A stretch of DNA of 64,000 bases from Caldilineaceae bacterium (GTDB lineage: Bacteria; Chloroflexota; Anaerolineae; Caldilineales; Caldilineaceae). The first letter of the stretch is position 1, and each line of letters opens with the position of its first letter. A model generated the notes under the pieces. That model was not told the DNA's origin. It saw only the letters and a list, made by a program, of their open reading frames with translations, and did not search any database. Shown in pieces: positions 18,388 through 29,085 of this stretch. The stretch lies in contig JAHBVH010000043.1 of assembly GCA_019637645.1 (NCBI GenBank), positions 1-64,000 of the forward strand. Reading direction: 5' to 3'. Position numbers and translations under genes: made by a program.

Positions 18388-19935
18388 ATGCTGTGCCCAA
18401 CCTGTCAACGCCCCAACCAGGATCAAGCAAAATTCTGCCTCTCTTGTGGGGCGTCGCTGACCAGCGGAGCGCCAACAGTGGTCAAGGTTAGCGAACAACA
18501 CTGCGTACAATGTAGCAAGGAATTGCGGCCCGGTGCAAAGTTTTGTGGTGCTTGTGGTGCTAGCCAGCCGAAGCACGTTCAGACAGCCATACCGCCGCTC
18601 CGGCCAGCGCCACCGCCACTGCCGCCCCCCCTCTCCCCCGCCAGCCCGGCCACTGGCACCTTAAGCCGTGCCTACCTGCTTCGTCACCTGCTTATAGGGA
18701 GCGTTTTGGCCGGTGGCCTGCTCCTTGCACTGATGGCCGCTTTTCTCTACGCGCCCCTGGCGACATCAGTAGGTGCCATCGCCGAAGCGCAACCGATGAT
18801 GCCCACGCCCGTAGTGCCAACGCCACTACCGACTGCAACCGCCGATTATCGCCAAGCCGTAATTTCTTTGGGAGCTAGCGCCGACGGCCGTTTTGGTCTC
18901 CGCACCTTGCAAGGCGATCCAGCTAATCGCTCGGATGACAACAAGCTCTTGACCTTTGACGCAGCTGGCGGCACAAACGATACACGCCTATGGATTGATA
19001 GTGCAACGCTGCCATATGGGCAGGGAGGACTTGAGCAGCCGCCTCAGACCAATAATGGTCAGACGACCGCCGTATGGCTTAACGATGAGATAGCGGTGAT
19101 GCAAACCCTTGCATATGTTTATGGCACCAATACGGGCCGGGTCGATACCATCCAAATTAAATACACGTTGACGAATCAGGGGAGTGTCACCAAAACAGTT
19201 GGCCTGCGGCTGATGCTAGATACCTTGATTGGGAATAATGATGGTGTGCCTTTTGTGGTCCCTGGGCGTGAAGGCATCACAGATCGCGCGGTCGATTTGC
19301 GCGGGGCGGCTATTCCAGATTTTGTGCAAGCCCTAGAAAAGCCAGATCTGGCGGACCCGGGCGTTATCGTCCATTTGACGCTGCAAGGCGCCGACGCCAC
19401 TCGCCCCGACCGGCTGGTGATTTCCGCCTGGTGTGAAACACTAGGGGCCTGGGAATATTATGGAGCACTAGGCGGCGATGACCACCCACTGCAACGGTGT
19501 GGGCAAGCCGGTAACACGCCCGATAGTGCCATCAGCCTCTACTTTGACCCGCAAGCATTGGGGCCAGGGGCCAGCCGCACCCTGATCACCTACTATGGCT
19601 TGGGCGGCATCTCTAGCACAGAAAGCCGTAACCCAACCTTGAGCCTTTCGTTTAATCGTCAGGTAAATCAGGGGGATGAATTTTGGATTACGACATTGGT
19701 GGGTATGCCCAAAGCTGGCCAAAGCGTGCGTTTGGACTTACCCGACGGGCTCGTGTTGAGCAACGGCATGCCAGCCGAACAGCCGGTTACCCCCGGTGGT
19801 AATTTTACGCAGATCTCATGGCGGGTTACTGCCGAAAAAGCGCTGAACGCGGCGACGGTAACGGTGCAGCTATCGCCGGATAACCTTTCGGAATCACAGT
19901 CGATTACAGTCCAAAGCCGGGGCATTACACGCTAA
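18388..19935 (+). CDS. Double zinc-ribbon membrane protein with large extracytoplasmic beta domain
   Basis: Start placed at the ATG at 18388, preceded by GAGGAG. The 515-residue product has two zinc ribbons (C3/C6/C17/C20 and C39/C42/C53/C56), a Pro-rich linker, one membrane helix at about 99-121, and an extracytoplasmic region of about 390 residues that looks all-beta (for example VDTIQIKYTLTNQG and TRTLITYYGLGG). I do not recognise a named family. Cytoplasmic ribbons with an outside domain mirror the protease at 16804, so both may plug into the same complex. Confidence 0.85.
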   Translation: MLCPTCQRPNQDQAKFCLSCGASLTSGAPTVVKVSEQHCVQCSKELRPGAKFCGACGASQPKHVQTAIPPLRPAPPPLPPPLSPASPATGTLSRAYLLRHLLIGSVLAGGLLLALMAAFLYAPLATSVGAIAEAQPMMPTPVVPTPLPTATADYRQAVISLGASADGRFGLRTLQGDPANRSDDNKLLTFDAAGGTNDTRLWIDSATLPYGQGGLEQPPQTNNGQTTAVWLNDEIAVMQTLAYVYGTNTGRVDTIQIKYTLTNQGSVTKTVGLRLMLDTLIGNNDGVPFVVPGREGITDRAVDLRGAAIPDFVQALEKPDLADPGVIVHLTLQGADATRPDRLVISAWCETLGAWEYYGALGGDDHPLQRCGQAGNTPDSAISLYFDPQALGPGASRTLITYYGLGGISSTESRNPTLSLSFNRQVNQGDEFWITTLVGMPKAGQSVRLDLPDGLVLSNGMPAEQPVTPGGNFTQISWRVTAEKALNAATVTVQLSPDNLSESQSITVQSRGITR

Positions 19936-19953
19936 TCGGGAGAGGAGTCACCC

Positions 19954-20820
19954 ATGTCGCTACGCTGGAAAATGATTTATAGCTGCTTAACTGGTGCTTG
20001 GGGAGGTTATCTAGCTTGGCTTTTGCTGGATCCATTGCTAGGTGTTCAGGCCCGCAATGTATACCTTGATGCGCTCTGCAACGGCGCGGTGATCGGTATT
20101 GCCATTGGGGCCTTCATGAGCGGCTTTGAGGGGGTAATGGAACGTAACATAGCGGTGTTGGTTCGCCGCTTGGTTAGTGGCCTAGGCGCTGGCTTAGGTG
20201 GCGGTGTACTGGGGTTGCTCATTGGTGAATTCTTATTTCAACAATTTTCCCAGACGACCATCATGCGCGTGATCGGGTGGGCGCTCTTGGGTCTGGCCAT
20301 CGGCGTGGGAGAGGGCGTGCGTACCCGTTCATGGCGGCGAATGGGATTGGGCGCGGTGGGTGGACTGGCGGGGGGCGTGTTGGGTAGTCTGGCTTTTCTT
20401 TGGATGGGGTCTATCTTTGCACTACCAGCCTTTAGTCGTGCGCTAGGGTTCACCCTTTTGGGGGCCTTCATCGGCCTGTTTGTTGGGTTGATGCCCGTTG
20501 TGGCGAGTCAAGTTTTAGGTGCCTTGGGCACCCTCAAAGTGATCTCCAGTGGACGGCACGAGGGCAAAGAGATCTTGCTTGACAAGCCTGTTATTAGCAT
20601 TGGCCGCGCCGATGGCTGTGATCTCGGTCTCTATGGCATTGTGGATATGCAGCCCCACCATGCCGAAGTGAAACGCGAGCCGGTCGGCTATGTGCTGCAC
20701 CGCGTGAATCATGCTTCGCTTTGGGTCAATGGCCAACCTGTGCAACAGCAGATACTCCAATCCGGGGATCGGATCAAGATCGGGGGCGCTGAGCTCCTCT
20801 TTCGTGCCAGTGGTGGGTAG
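19954..20820 (+). CDS. Polytopic Gly-rich membrane protein with C-terminal FHA domain
   Basis: A 288-residue paralogue of the protein at 13985: about six membrane helices rich in Gly/Ala/Leu (GAGLGGGVLGLLIG) then a cytoplasmic FHA domain from about residue 190. The entry strand is SIGRADGCDLGL and the later strand is PHHAEV, so the GR and His positions are kept, while the NG turn reads VNGQP. GAGGAG is at ideal spacing before the ATG. It precedes a zinc-ribbon kinase, as its paralogue follows one. Confidence 0.88.
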   Translation: MSLRWKMIYSCLTGAWGGYLAWLLLDPLLGVQARNVYLDALCNGAVIGIAIGAFMSGFEGVMERNIAVLVRRLVSGLGAGLGGGVLGLLIGEFLFQQFSQTTIMRVIGWALLGLAIGVGEGVRTRSWRRMGLGAVGGLAGGVLGSLAFLWMGSIFALPAFSRALGFTLLGAFIGLFVGLMPVVASQVLGALGTLKVISSGRHEGKEILLDKPVISIGRADGCDLGLYGIVDMQPHHAEVKREPVGYVLHRVNHASLWVNGQPVQQQILQSGDRIKIGGAELLFRASGG

Positions 20821-20875
20821 AGGTGGCGAGTGACATTTTGCCTTTGGAGCCACCTACGAACGGAGAAAAAATAGT

Positions 20876-22456
20876 ATGAGCATCCGCTGTCCCCAGTGTG
20901 GTAATGCAAATCAGGAGCGAGCACGCTTTTGTATGCATTGTTCACGCCCGCTCACCCAAACTTGCCCCACCTGCAACGCAACCCTAGCGGTCAATGCTCG
21001 CTTCTGTCAACAATGTGGCACAACCCTGAGCCAACCAACTAGCCCGAACAGGTCACCCTTCGCTGGAAAACTGACGGGGCTCCTACAGCCCTCTATGCTA
21101 CTGGCTAGTCGGTACCGAATTACACAGAAATTAGGCGAGGGCGGCATGGCTGCCGTCTACCTGATCGACGATCTACGCTTGACCGGCAAGCAGTGGGCGA
21201 TCAAAGAGATGAGCGACGCGGCCCTCACCAATCCAGCAGAGCGGCAGGAGGCGGTTCAAGCCTTTCGCCAAGAAGCCGAGCTACTGGCCAAGCTCGATCA
21301 CCCCAATTTACCCAAGGTTGTAGATTACTTTAGCGAAAACAACAACCAATATTTGGTTATGGAGTACATTCAGGGGCAGACACTGGAAGAACGCTTGGTC
21401 CGCAATCGTGGTCCTTTGCCCGAGAGCCAGGTGATGCTATGGGCGGAAAAGCTATGTCAGGTATTGGCCTACCTCCACAATCAATATCCGCCCATCATCT
21501 TTCGCGACCTGAAACCGAGCAATATTATGGTGCGTACCGATAGCGAAATCAAGCTCATCGACTTTGGGATTGCCCGCCATTTCAAGCCAGGACAGATCAA
21601 AGATACGCAGGCGTTTGGCACCATGGGCTATGCCCCGCCAGAGCAGCATGGCAAAGGGCAGACCGATATACGCAGTGACATCTATGCATTGGGCGCTACA
21701 CTCCATCATCTGCTAACCGGGCAGGAGCCCAGCCTTACCCCCTTTGCCTTTGAGCGGGTGCGCCGGTTGAATCCAACGATTTCGCCAACTGTAGAGGAGG
21801 TGATTGCCAAAGCTGTCGATATAAAGCCCGCCCTCCGGTGGCAAAGTATGGAACAGATGCACCAAGCGCTACGCAGCCAGCCGCTCTCAGTCTCTACCAC
21901 ACCAGCTAGCTGGCAGGCACCACAACCAGCAGCGATCCCCCAGAGCCACAGCGGAACGCCAGCGTTCGCGATGCAGCCAGCGTTCGTTGACCCACTTCAC
22001 CTGATCAGTCTGCCGCAAGTGAGTTATGCATCCTATGGGAAACGTGTAGGCGCTTATTTGATTGATACTGTCATCCAGATCCTGATTTTGGGGGTTCTTT
22101 ATTTTCTGCTCATAGGGCTGTTGATCGGCTCTCGGCAAAGTAATTCCGCGGCGCTGATCAACTGCCTTTGGTGGCCCTTACTCATCCTAGTAGAGTTCTT
22201 CTACCTCATTCAGCCAACCGCCCAGACCGGCCAGACCTTCGGCAAACGCATGGCTGGTATTCGCGTGGTGGAGCGGAATGGCAATCCGCCGGGCATGGGA
22301 CGCGCGCTCCTGCGCTACCTGATTGGGTTTGGGGCAGAGGCCCTTTTGATGAATGTACTGCTGCTCGGCTTGGTTGGTTTTCTCTGGCCCCTGTGGGATA
22401 AGCAGAAACAAGCATGGCATGACAAGATCGCCGGGACGTTTGTGGTGCAAGGATGA
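20876..22456 (+). CDS. Zinc-ribbon Ser/Thr protein kinase with C-terminal RDD membrane domain
   Basis: A 526-residue protein: two zinc ribbons (C5/C8/C19/C22 and C30/C33/C44/C47), a kinase domain at about 79-340 with glycine loop GEGGMAAVY, Lys110 in WAIKEM, catalytic loop FRDLKPSN (Asp211; Phe replaces His of HRD) and DFG at 229-231, then a linker and an RDD domain (about 385-526) with hydrophobic helices and the motif TFGKRMAGIRV. RDD domains are multi-helix membrane modules often fused to bacterial kinases. The activation loop, ending APPEQHGKGQTD, is nearly identical to that of the kinase at 11755, so the two are close paralogues. Confidence 0.93.
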   Translation: MSIRCPQCGNANQERARFCMHCSRPLTQTCPTCNATLAVNARFCQQCGTTLSQPTSPNRSPFAGKLTGLLQPSMLLASRYRITQKLGEGGMAAVYLIDDLRLTGKQWAIKEMSDAALTNPAERQEAVQAFRQEAELLAKLDHPNLPKVVDYFSENNNQYLVMEYIQGQTLEERLVRNRGPLPESQVMLWAEKLCQVLAYLHNQYPPIIFRDLKPSNIMVRTDSEIKLIDFGIARHFKPGQIKDTQAFGTMGYAPPEQHGKGQTDIRSDIYALGATLHHLLTGQEPSLTPFAFERVRRLNPTISPTVEEVIAKAVDIKPALRWQSMEQMHQALRSQPLSVSTTPASWQAPQPAAIPQSHSGTPAFAMQPAFVDPLHLISLPQVSYASYGKRVGAYLIDTVIQILILGVLYFLLIGLLIGSRQSNSAALINCLWWPLLILVEFFYLIQPTAQTGQTFGKRMAGIRVVERNGNPPGMGRALLRYLIGFGAEALLMNVLLLGLVGFLWPLWDKQKQAWHDKIAGTFVVQG

Positions 22457-22535
22457 TTGGCAAACTACTTTGAAAGAGGACTGTTGTGGATACTTTGTTG
22501 ATTCAGTTTTTTGCTATTCAGCGAGACGCGGTCGT

Positions 22536-22571
22536 AAAGACCTGACGGGTTTTGCAAAACCTGTCAGCTTT
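22536..22571. repeat. Degenerate ACCTGACAGG-family inverted repeat
   Basis: AAAGACCTGACGGGTTTTG faces CAAAACCTGTCAGCTTT with mismatches. It lies in the 227-bp gap after the RDD kinase, with no flanking terminal repeats that I can recognise. Confidence 0.6.
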
Positions 22572-22683
22572 AGGGGCGACTCAAGAACAGCAAAAATGTA
22601 ACTATCCATTACCGACTCGTATTCCAAATCACCCATTTACGCAGAGTAGCCCCAATGCTGGGGAATAATAAAGGAGCAACTCT

Positions 22684-23178
22684 ATGCAATGCCCAAGTTG
22701 TGGCAATCCAGTGACCCTTGGCGAAGCGTTTTGTGATAACTGTGGCGCGGCCCTGCCGCCGGTATCGCCTCCAGCAAATCCCGCGGCGGGGAGTTCAACA
22801 GGAGCGCTAATCGCGCCGGCGGATCAGAACAGCACAATGCCGCCGCTGTCACCCCTCACCGCCAAGCTGGTCATCAACAGTGATGGCACCGCCTTTGAGC
22901 TGACGCCGGGCAAAACCTTGCTTATTGGCCGGCTCGACCCCATTGACGGCATCTACCCAGACATTGACCTGACACCCCACGACCGCGACGCGGGCGTCTC
23001 GCGCCGCCATGCCGAGCTCTATGAACAGGGTGGGCAGTGGTTTATCAAGGATCTGGGCAGTACCAACTACACTGTGATTAACCGCAAACGGGCCCAGCCG
23101 GATCAGGAGATGCTCCTGCAAAACGGGGATGAAGTCCGCTTGGCACGGGTAATGATTCATTTTCAGACCGGGACATAA
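22684..23178 (+). CDS. Zinc-ribbon FHA domain protein
   Basis: A 164-residue protein with one C4 zinc ribbon (C3/C6/C17/C20), a Pro/Ala linker and an FHA domain at about 60-164. The FHA motif is well kept (IGR, SRRHAE, GSTN, though the next residues are YT where the canonical turn has NG). It is paralogous to the protein at 1491; both share the insertion DPIDGIYPDID after the GR motif, marking a subfamily. AAGGAG precedes the ATG. It lies between two kinase genes, so it may read or recruit their phosphorylated substrates. Confidence 0.9.
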   Translation: MQCPSCGNPVTLGEAFCDNCGAALPPVSPPANPAAGSSTGALIAPADQNSTMPPLSPLTAKLVINSDGTAFELTPGKTLLIGRLDPIDGIYPDIDLTPHDRDAGVSRRHAELYEQGGQWFIKDLGSTNYTVINRKRAQPDQEMLLQNGDEVRLARVMIHFQTGT

Positions 23179-23291
23179 GCCACAAAGGCCCCCGATCGCC
23201 CAACCCTTGATCAATCGGGCAAATGCTACGGGCAGCGAAGATAACATCGCTGTCGCCTTGGCACGCCTTGGGGAAGAAAGAAGGCATTGAT

Positions 23292-24872
<1,581 letters not shown>

Positions 24873-24880
24873 GATCTAGC

Positions 24881-25146
24881 GTGAATACGCAATTACGCGG
24901 ACGCCGCAGTGGGCCATTTTGGTCATTGCTGTGCCTACTGCCCCTTGTCGCATAGCAAACCTAATGAGTGGCCCAAGCGCTACTGATGCCAAAGTGGGCA
25001 CAGTTTATAAAGGCAGATCTTTACGATTAATTGGTCGTACTGCGTCTAGTACGTGGTTCAAGGTACTCAATATTCGTGAAAGCTGGATTCGAGCTGATTC
25101 CATAACGATTCAAGCTGGCTGTACGCTACCAGAGATAGAATCATAA
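24881..25146 (+). pseudogene. Frameshifted remnant of a membrane-anchored SH3b protein
   Basis: A GTG at 24881 opens a 24-codon frame with the LRGRRSGPFW start also seen in the protein at 2162, ending in TAG at 24953. In another frame, overlapping and continuing, an SH3b-like sequence appears (NLMSGPSATDAKVG, then STWFKV and SWIRADS) until a TAA at 25144. Together they look like one short gene (N-terminal membrane segment plus SH3b) broken by a frameshift. A sequencing error could also give this pattern. Confidence 0.6.
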
Positions 25147-25190
25147 ACACGCCATAAAGCGAATTGGCCATATGTGATAAAGGTGGCAAC

Positions 25191-26069
25191 ATGCGAACAA
25201 AATTACAAGGGCGTCGCAGCCTCTTGCTATGGTTCCAATATATGGTCATCCTGATCGCGGTCGCGGCCTTTGGCTTTGTCGTGCAGAGTTGGCGGCTGTT
25301 GCCCACGCTCGGGGGTGCAGAGGAAACACCAACCGTCGTGCGACTGCCAACTGAGGCGAACAGAGCCCCACGAAGTACACCAACGCCAGCCATCAACCCT
25401 GCCGCCGCAACCCAGACTTTGCCAACGGCAACTCCTACACTGGATTGGGTAGCCACTGCGATCGAAGAGACTGTGGTTGCCGCCGCTGCGATAACGCCCA
25501 CATCAACCGAGCAGCCAACGGCAACCCAAGAACCTACGCCAACGGCAACCCAAGAAGCTGCACCGACAGCATCGGCCGTACCTACTGTACCGAGCAGCCT
25601 AACACAACTGCGGACACAGGTGTTGGCAGCTACCCGCAATTCGCGGATTCGGAATACCTATCCCCAGCAGAGCGAACAGTTTGTCAATGCGTTATTGGAT
25701 CACCTAGCCGACTTTCAATTACCAACGCTGGGCATCACTAGCGCAACCATGCAGCAAGCACTCAAACGCAGCGATGTAGGCGACCGGATCAATGCCCTGG
25801 TTCAGGAAGTCTGGGGCGACTGGAGCTGGATCGCCAGTGATAAAAAGTTTGATCCCTATACGCGCACACCGACCCTGGCCGAGCATAATCTTTCGCCTTT
25901 CCGGCAGCTGGTCATCCGCCTGATCCAAGGCAAGCAAGGCAAGCTTATCGACAATCAGCAGCATGGGCTGCACAACTTCCTGACTCGCTCTGAAAATGCT
26001 TCTGTTTGGTCAAGCAACATTGATGGCGTGATCGGTGCCGTCAACCGGAGTAGCTTTCTGTGGCCCTAA
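25191..26069 (+). CDS. Membrane-anchored protein with Thr/Pro linker and unknown helical domain
   Basis: Start chosen at the ATG at 25191 because AAAGGTGG precedes it and the product then starts with the LQGRRS motif shared with the protein at 2162. The 292-residue protein has one membrane helix at about 11-33, a Thr/Pro/Ala linker (about 45-140) and a C-terminal domain of about 150 residues, mostly helical (SEQFVNALLDHL, FRQLVIRLIQG). No family is recognised. Topology puts the C-terminal domain outside the cytoplasm. Confidence 0.78.
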   Translation: MRTKLQGRRSLLLWFQYMVILIAVAAFGFVVQSWRLLPTLGGAEETPTVVRLPTEANRAPRSTPTPAINPAAATQTLPTATPTLDWVATAIEETVVAAAAITPTSTEQPTATQEPTPTATQEAAPTASAVPTVPSSLTQLRTQVLAATRNSRIRNTYPQQSEQFVNALLDHLADFQLPTLGITSATMQQALKRSDVGDRINALVQEVWGDWSWIASDKKFDPYTRTPTLAEHNLSPFRQLVIRLIQGKQGKLIDNQQHGLHNFLTRSENASVWSSNIDGVIGAVNRSSFLWP

Positions 26070-26118
26070 ACCGGCAGCATGAACCTGAAATCGCTTCATA
26101 AAAAGAGGATGAACCCCC

Positions 26119-27285
26119 ATGGGCGACATTAGCCAGCGCGAACAGAAGATGCAACCAAAGCAGCGTGTGCGTCATTGGGTACACCTATTTTTGCACGGAC
26201 GTACGCTTGGTTACCTCGCTGTGATAGGCGGCCTACTTTGTGTGCTCAATGGATGTACCGCATGGCTGTCCAATGCACGCCCAATGATGACAGAGATACA
26301 GCCCACACCGATATTGACCCTTCCCGCTGACCAACCGACGGTGAATACGCCGACCGCCTTGGTTTTGACACCCACAGCCACTGTCACATGGAGTACCACA
26401 GCCACAATATCTCCCTCCGTAGCTGCGGTGGCGGGGGAAGAAGCACTCACCCCCTTCGCCAGCGAGCGCATAATCACCTATACAGTCAAGCCCGGCGACC
26501 ATCTTACCAAGATCGCACAAGCATATGGCACGACTGCCCAACAGATCCAAACGCTCAATCGATTGACCAGCGATGTAATCCACCCAGGGGATGTCCTCAG
26601 AATTCCGGCTACGATAATACCCACCCCTTCCACAACCGATAACGCCGCACTAGCCCTCATGGCGACATTGACGGCAGCGGCGCAACCAATCCTAACCATT
26701 CAACCGACAGGGGTGCATCCTCCCTCAGAACAGCTAGCCGCCGGAGAAGCTTCTGGCGCTACCCGACAAGCTGTTTGGAGGCTACTCAACTGGGGGAGAG
26801 AAAATGGCCCTTGGCTGACACTCGCCATCACTCTACTGATAGCGCTGCTAGCTAGCCTAGTTGGGTTTTTCCTATACTGGCATGGCCCGCCTGTGCGGAG
26901 ACCGCCCCCGCAACAGCCTTCCGTAACAATGGACGGGTTATCTAGTCCACCAGCCGCTGGCACAGCTTATCTGGAAACGCGGCTCGGGACAACAGGTGTC
27001 ACGCTTTACTATCCGTTAGCCCAGCCTATCACTATCATTGGTCGTGATCCCGGTAATAGCATTGTCATCGACCAATACTTTGCCGACCCCAATACAGTTT
27101 CACGGCAACATGTTCAGATTGTGCGGACAGGGGATCGTTTTGTTGCCAAAGATCTAAGTTCGGCCAATGGGCTCTTGATCGACCAACGACGCAGCCGTGA
27201 AAATGTGCTGCGCGATGGCGTCATTTTGGGTATCGGCAAAACACAATTTATCTTTCGGCATAATCAGTCAGGGGGAGCGGTATGA
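26119..27285 (+). CDS. LysM - membrane helix - FHA protein
   Basis: A 388-residue protein. The N-terminal hydrophobic segment ends in LNGC (Cys46), a possible lipobox or simply a membrane anchor. A Thr/Pro linker leads to a LysM domain (about 119-163; YTVKPGDHLTKIA to LRIP), a second hydrophobic helix at about 229-250, and a cytoplasmic FHA domain (about 280-388) with IGRDPGN, SRQHV and SANG. The outside module binds peptidoglycan or chitin-like glycan; the inside module reads phosphothreonine. It therefore looks like a wall-to-cytoplasm connector. Its end overlaps the PP2C gene by ATGA, indicating coupled synthesis. Confidence 0.9.
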   Translation: MGDISQREQKMQPKQRVRHWVHLFLHGRTLGYLAVIGGLLCVLNGCTAWLSNARPMMTEIQPTPILTLPADQPTVNTPTALVLTPTATVTWSTTATISPSVAAVAGEEALTPFASERIITYTVKPGDHLTKIAQAYGTTAQQIQTLNRLTSDVIHPGDVLRIPATIIPTPSTTDNAALALMATLTAAAQPILTIQPTGVHPPSEQLAAGEASGATRQAVWRLLNWGRENGPWLTLAITLLIALLASLVGFFLYWHGPPVRRPPPQQPSVTMDGLSSPPAAGTAYLETRLGTTGVTLYYPLAQPITIIGRDPGNSIVIDQYFADPNTVSRQHVQIVRTGDRFVAKDLSSANGLLIDQRRSRENVLRDGVILGIGKTQFIFRHNQSGGAV

Positions 27286-29084
27286 ATTCTTGTCCAGCCT
27301 GTGGCAAAGCTTATCGTAATACGAATGCCCGCTTCTGTCCCCACTGTGGTAAACCGATGCCGCCGGTAAGTAGCAGTCCCACTGCCGTGGTCAATACGCC
27401 GGTGGCACCTACGACCCCGATCAACTCGATCCTCAGGCCGCCACAAACCCCAACCCAAAAACTGGACACAGCCACACAGCCGCGTTTTGGCGCACTACCA
27501 CTGGGCGAGTTGATCGGAACCGATAAGCAACGGTATGAGGTACTTGAAATTCTGGCCGAAAGCCCAGAGCACGTAAATGCCTATCGCGTGAAAGAGTATC
27601 GCCTGCACGCTTGTGGACGCTGCCAAACCGCTACCCCCCTCGATAGCAAATTTTGTGGGCAATGCGGCGCGCCTTTGGTAGCAGAACCGGCCAAAACCTG
27701 GCTGCTACAAGAGGCAGCGCAGGAGACAGTTCTCGCCCGTAAAATTGCCCTTATCAAGCAAGGGCTGAATCATGCGGGCTTAGTCAATCTCCATACCTAT
27801 TTTGTCGATCAGCCGTTCAACAAGCAGCCCCGCTACTACGTTGTCATGGACGACATTCTGGCCTTGCAACAAGGTCACACCTTTGCCACACTTCCCAAAC
27901 CCCAACCTTTGACCAAAGTACGCCAATGGGGCCAGCAAATAGCCGAAACCCTCGCCTATCTGTCCAGCAAGCAACTTCACTTTCCGCGATTGGAGGCAGA
28001 CCAGATCCTGATCCTCGACGACGCCCAAGTGAAGCTGAGCCAAGTGGAAACAGTCGTCCCTTTCCTGCGCCCAGAGCTGAAGCAGGTGATGGCCGAAGAG
28101 ACCCGCCAGTTAGCCAACCTCTTACAGGCACAGCTACAAGGGCACGCTTTCACCACGCCATTGGCAGCGCTCTTCACAGCAGCAACCGCACCCAACCAAA
28201 CCATGCTAGACACACCTCAACAGTTCATGGAAGCCTTGTGGGCCAGCCAAGCGATTGGTGGCCAGCCAGCCACGCAGCCCAATATCAATCTGCTGGTCGG
28301 TCGGCTCTCTGATGTAGGCCAACAGCGCCAGATCAATGAGGATAGCATGTTAACGATGGAGAGGGCGAGCGTCCACAACTCAACCAATCGCCCCATAGGG
28401 CTCTATATTGTTGCCGATGGCATGGGTGGGCATGAGGGCGGCGAAGTTGCCAGTAAATTAGCGGCTAAAACCTTGGCCGACACCCTCTGGCCCCAATTGA
28501 TGGCGATTGCCCAAAAAGGAACGACCTTCCTGTTGAGTGCTGAACCTGACTATGAGATGTTAGTCAAGCAGGCATGTCAGGCCGCGGCCAAAGCGGTCTA
28601 TGAGCAAGCGCGCCAAGTGCATAAAGATATGGGTACCACCCTGGTAGCGGCGTTGGTTATCGGCCACCGCCTCTATGCCGCCAATATTGGCGACAGCCGC
28701 CTTTATAAGATCAATCGGACAACGCTGAAGCGGATCACCGAAGACCATTCGATGGTCGAACGATTGGTAAAGCAGCAGATGTTGTCCCCAGAAGAAGCGC
28801 GCCAGCACCCTCAGGCCAACTTGATCTACCGTTCGCTGGGGGATCGGCCTAAGGTTGAAGTTGACATCTTTCAGGAAGAGCTACACCACGGCGATACGCT
28901 CTTGCTCTGTTCCGATGGCTTATCCGGCCAGGTGACAGAAGCACAAATTCAGGCGCTCGTAGTTGGGCATCCACCACAGGAAGCCTGTCAACAACTGATT
29001 CAAGCAGCCAATGCGGCCGGCGGGCCTGATAATATCACCGCGATCATTGTCCGTGTGGAAGCCATGGACAGCAGTGGAGCCTAG
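27282..29084 (+). CDS. Zinc ribbon - pseudokinase - PP2C phosphatase fusion
   Basis: A 600-residue protein. A zinc ribbon (C4/C7/C19/C22) opens it. Residues 84-320 follow kinase order but lack catalysis: a second zinc ribbon (C111/C114/C125/C128) sits where the early N-lobe strands should be, the catalytic loop position reads HFPRLEADQ instead of HRDLKPxN, and the DFG position reads SQVE. Residues 338-597 are a PP2C-type phosphatase with NED (Asp354), ADGMGGHEGG (Asp379), IGDSR, CSDGL and GGPDN, so the metal site looks complete. It is expected to remove phosphates placed by the three kinases; the pseudokinase may dock them. Confidence 0.92.
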   Translation: MNSCPACGKAYRNTNARFCPHCGKPMPPVSSSPTAVVNTPVAPTTPINSILRPPQTPTQKLDTATQPRFGALPLGELIGTDKQRYEVLEILAESPEHVNAYRVKEYRLHACGRCQTATPLDSKFCGQCGAPLVAEPAKTWLLQEAAQETVLARKIALIKQGLNHAGLVNLHTYFVDQPFNKQPRYYVVMDDILALQQGHTFATLPKPQPLTKVRQWGQQIAETLAYLSSKQLHFPRLEADQILILDDAQVKLSQVETVVPFLRPELKQVMAEETRQLANLLQAQLQGHAFTTPLAALFTAATAPNQTMLDTPQQFMEALWASQAIGGQPATQPNINLLVGRLSDVGQQRQINEDSMLTMERASVHNSTNRPIGLYIVADGMGGHEGGEVASKLAAKTLADTLWPQLMAIAQKGTTFLLSAEPDYEMLVKQACQAAAKAVYEQARQVHKDMGTTLVAALVIGHRLYAANIGDSRLYKINRTTLKRITEDHSMVERLVKQQMLSPEEARQHPQANLIYRSLGDRPKVEVDIFQEELHHGDTLLLCSDGLSGQVTEAQIQALVVGHPPQEACQQLIQAANAAGGPDNITAIIVRVEAMDSSGA

Positions 29085-29085
29085 C

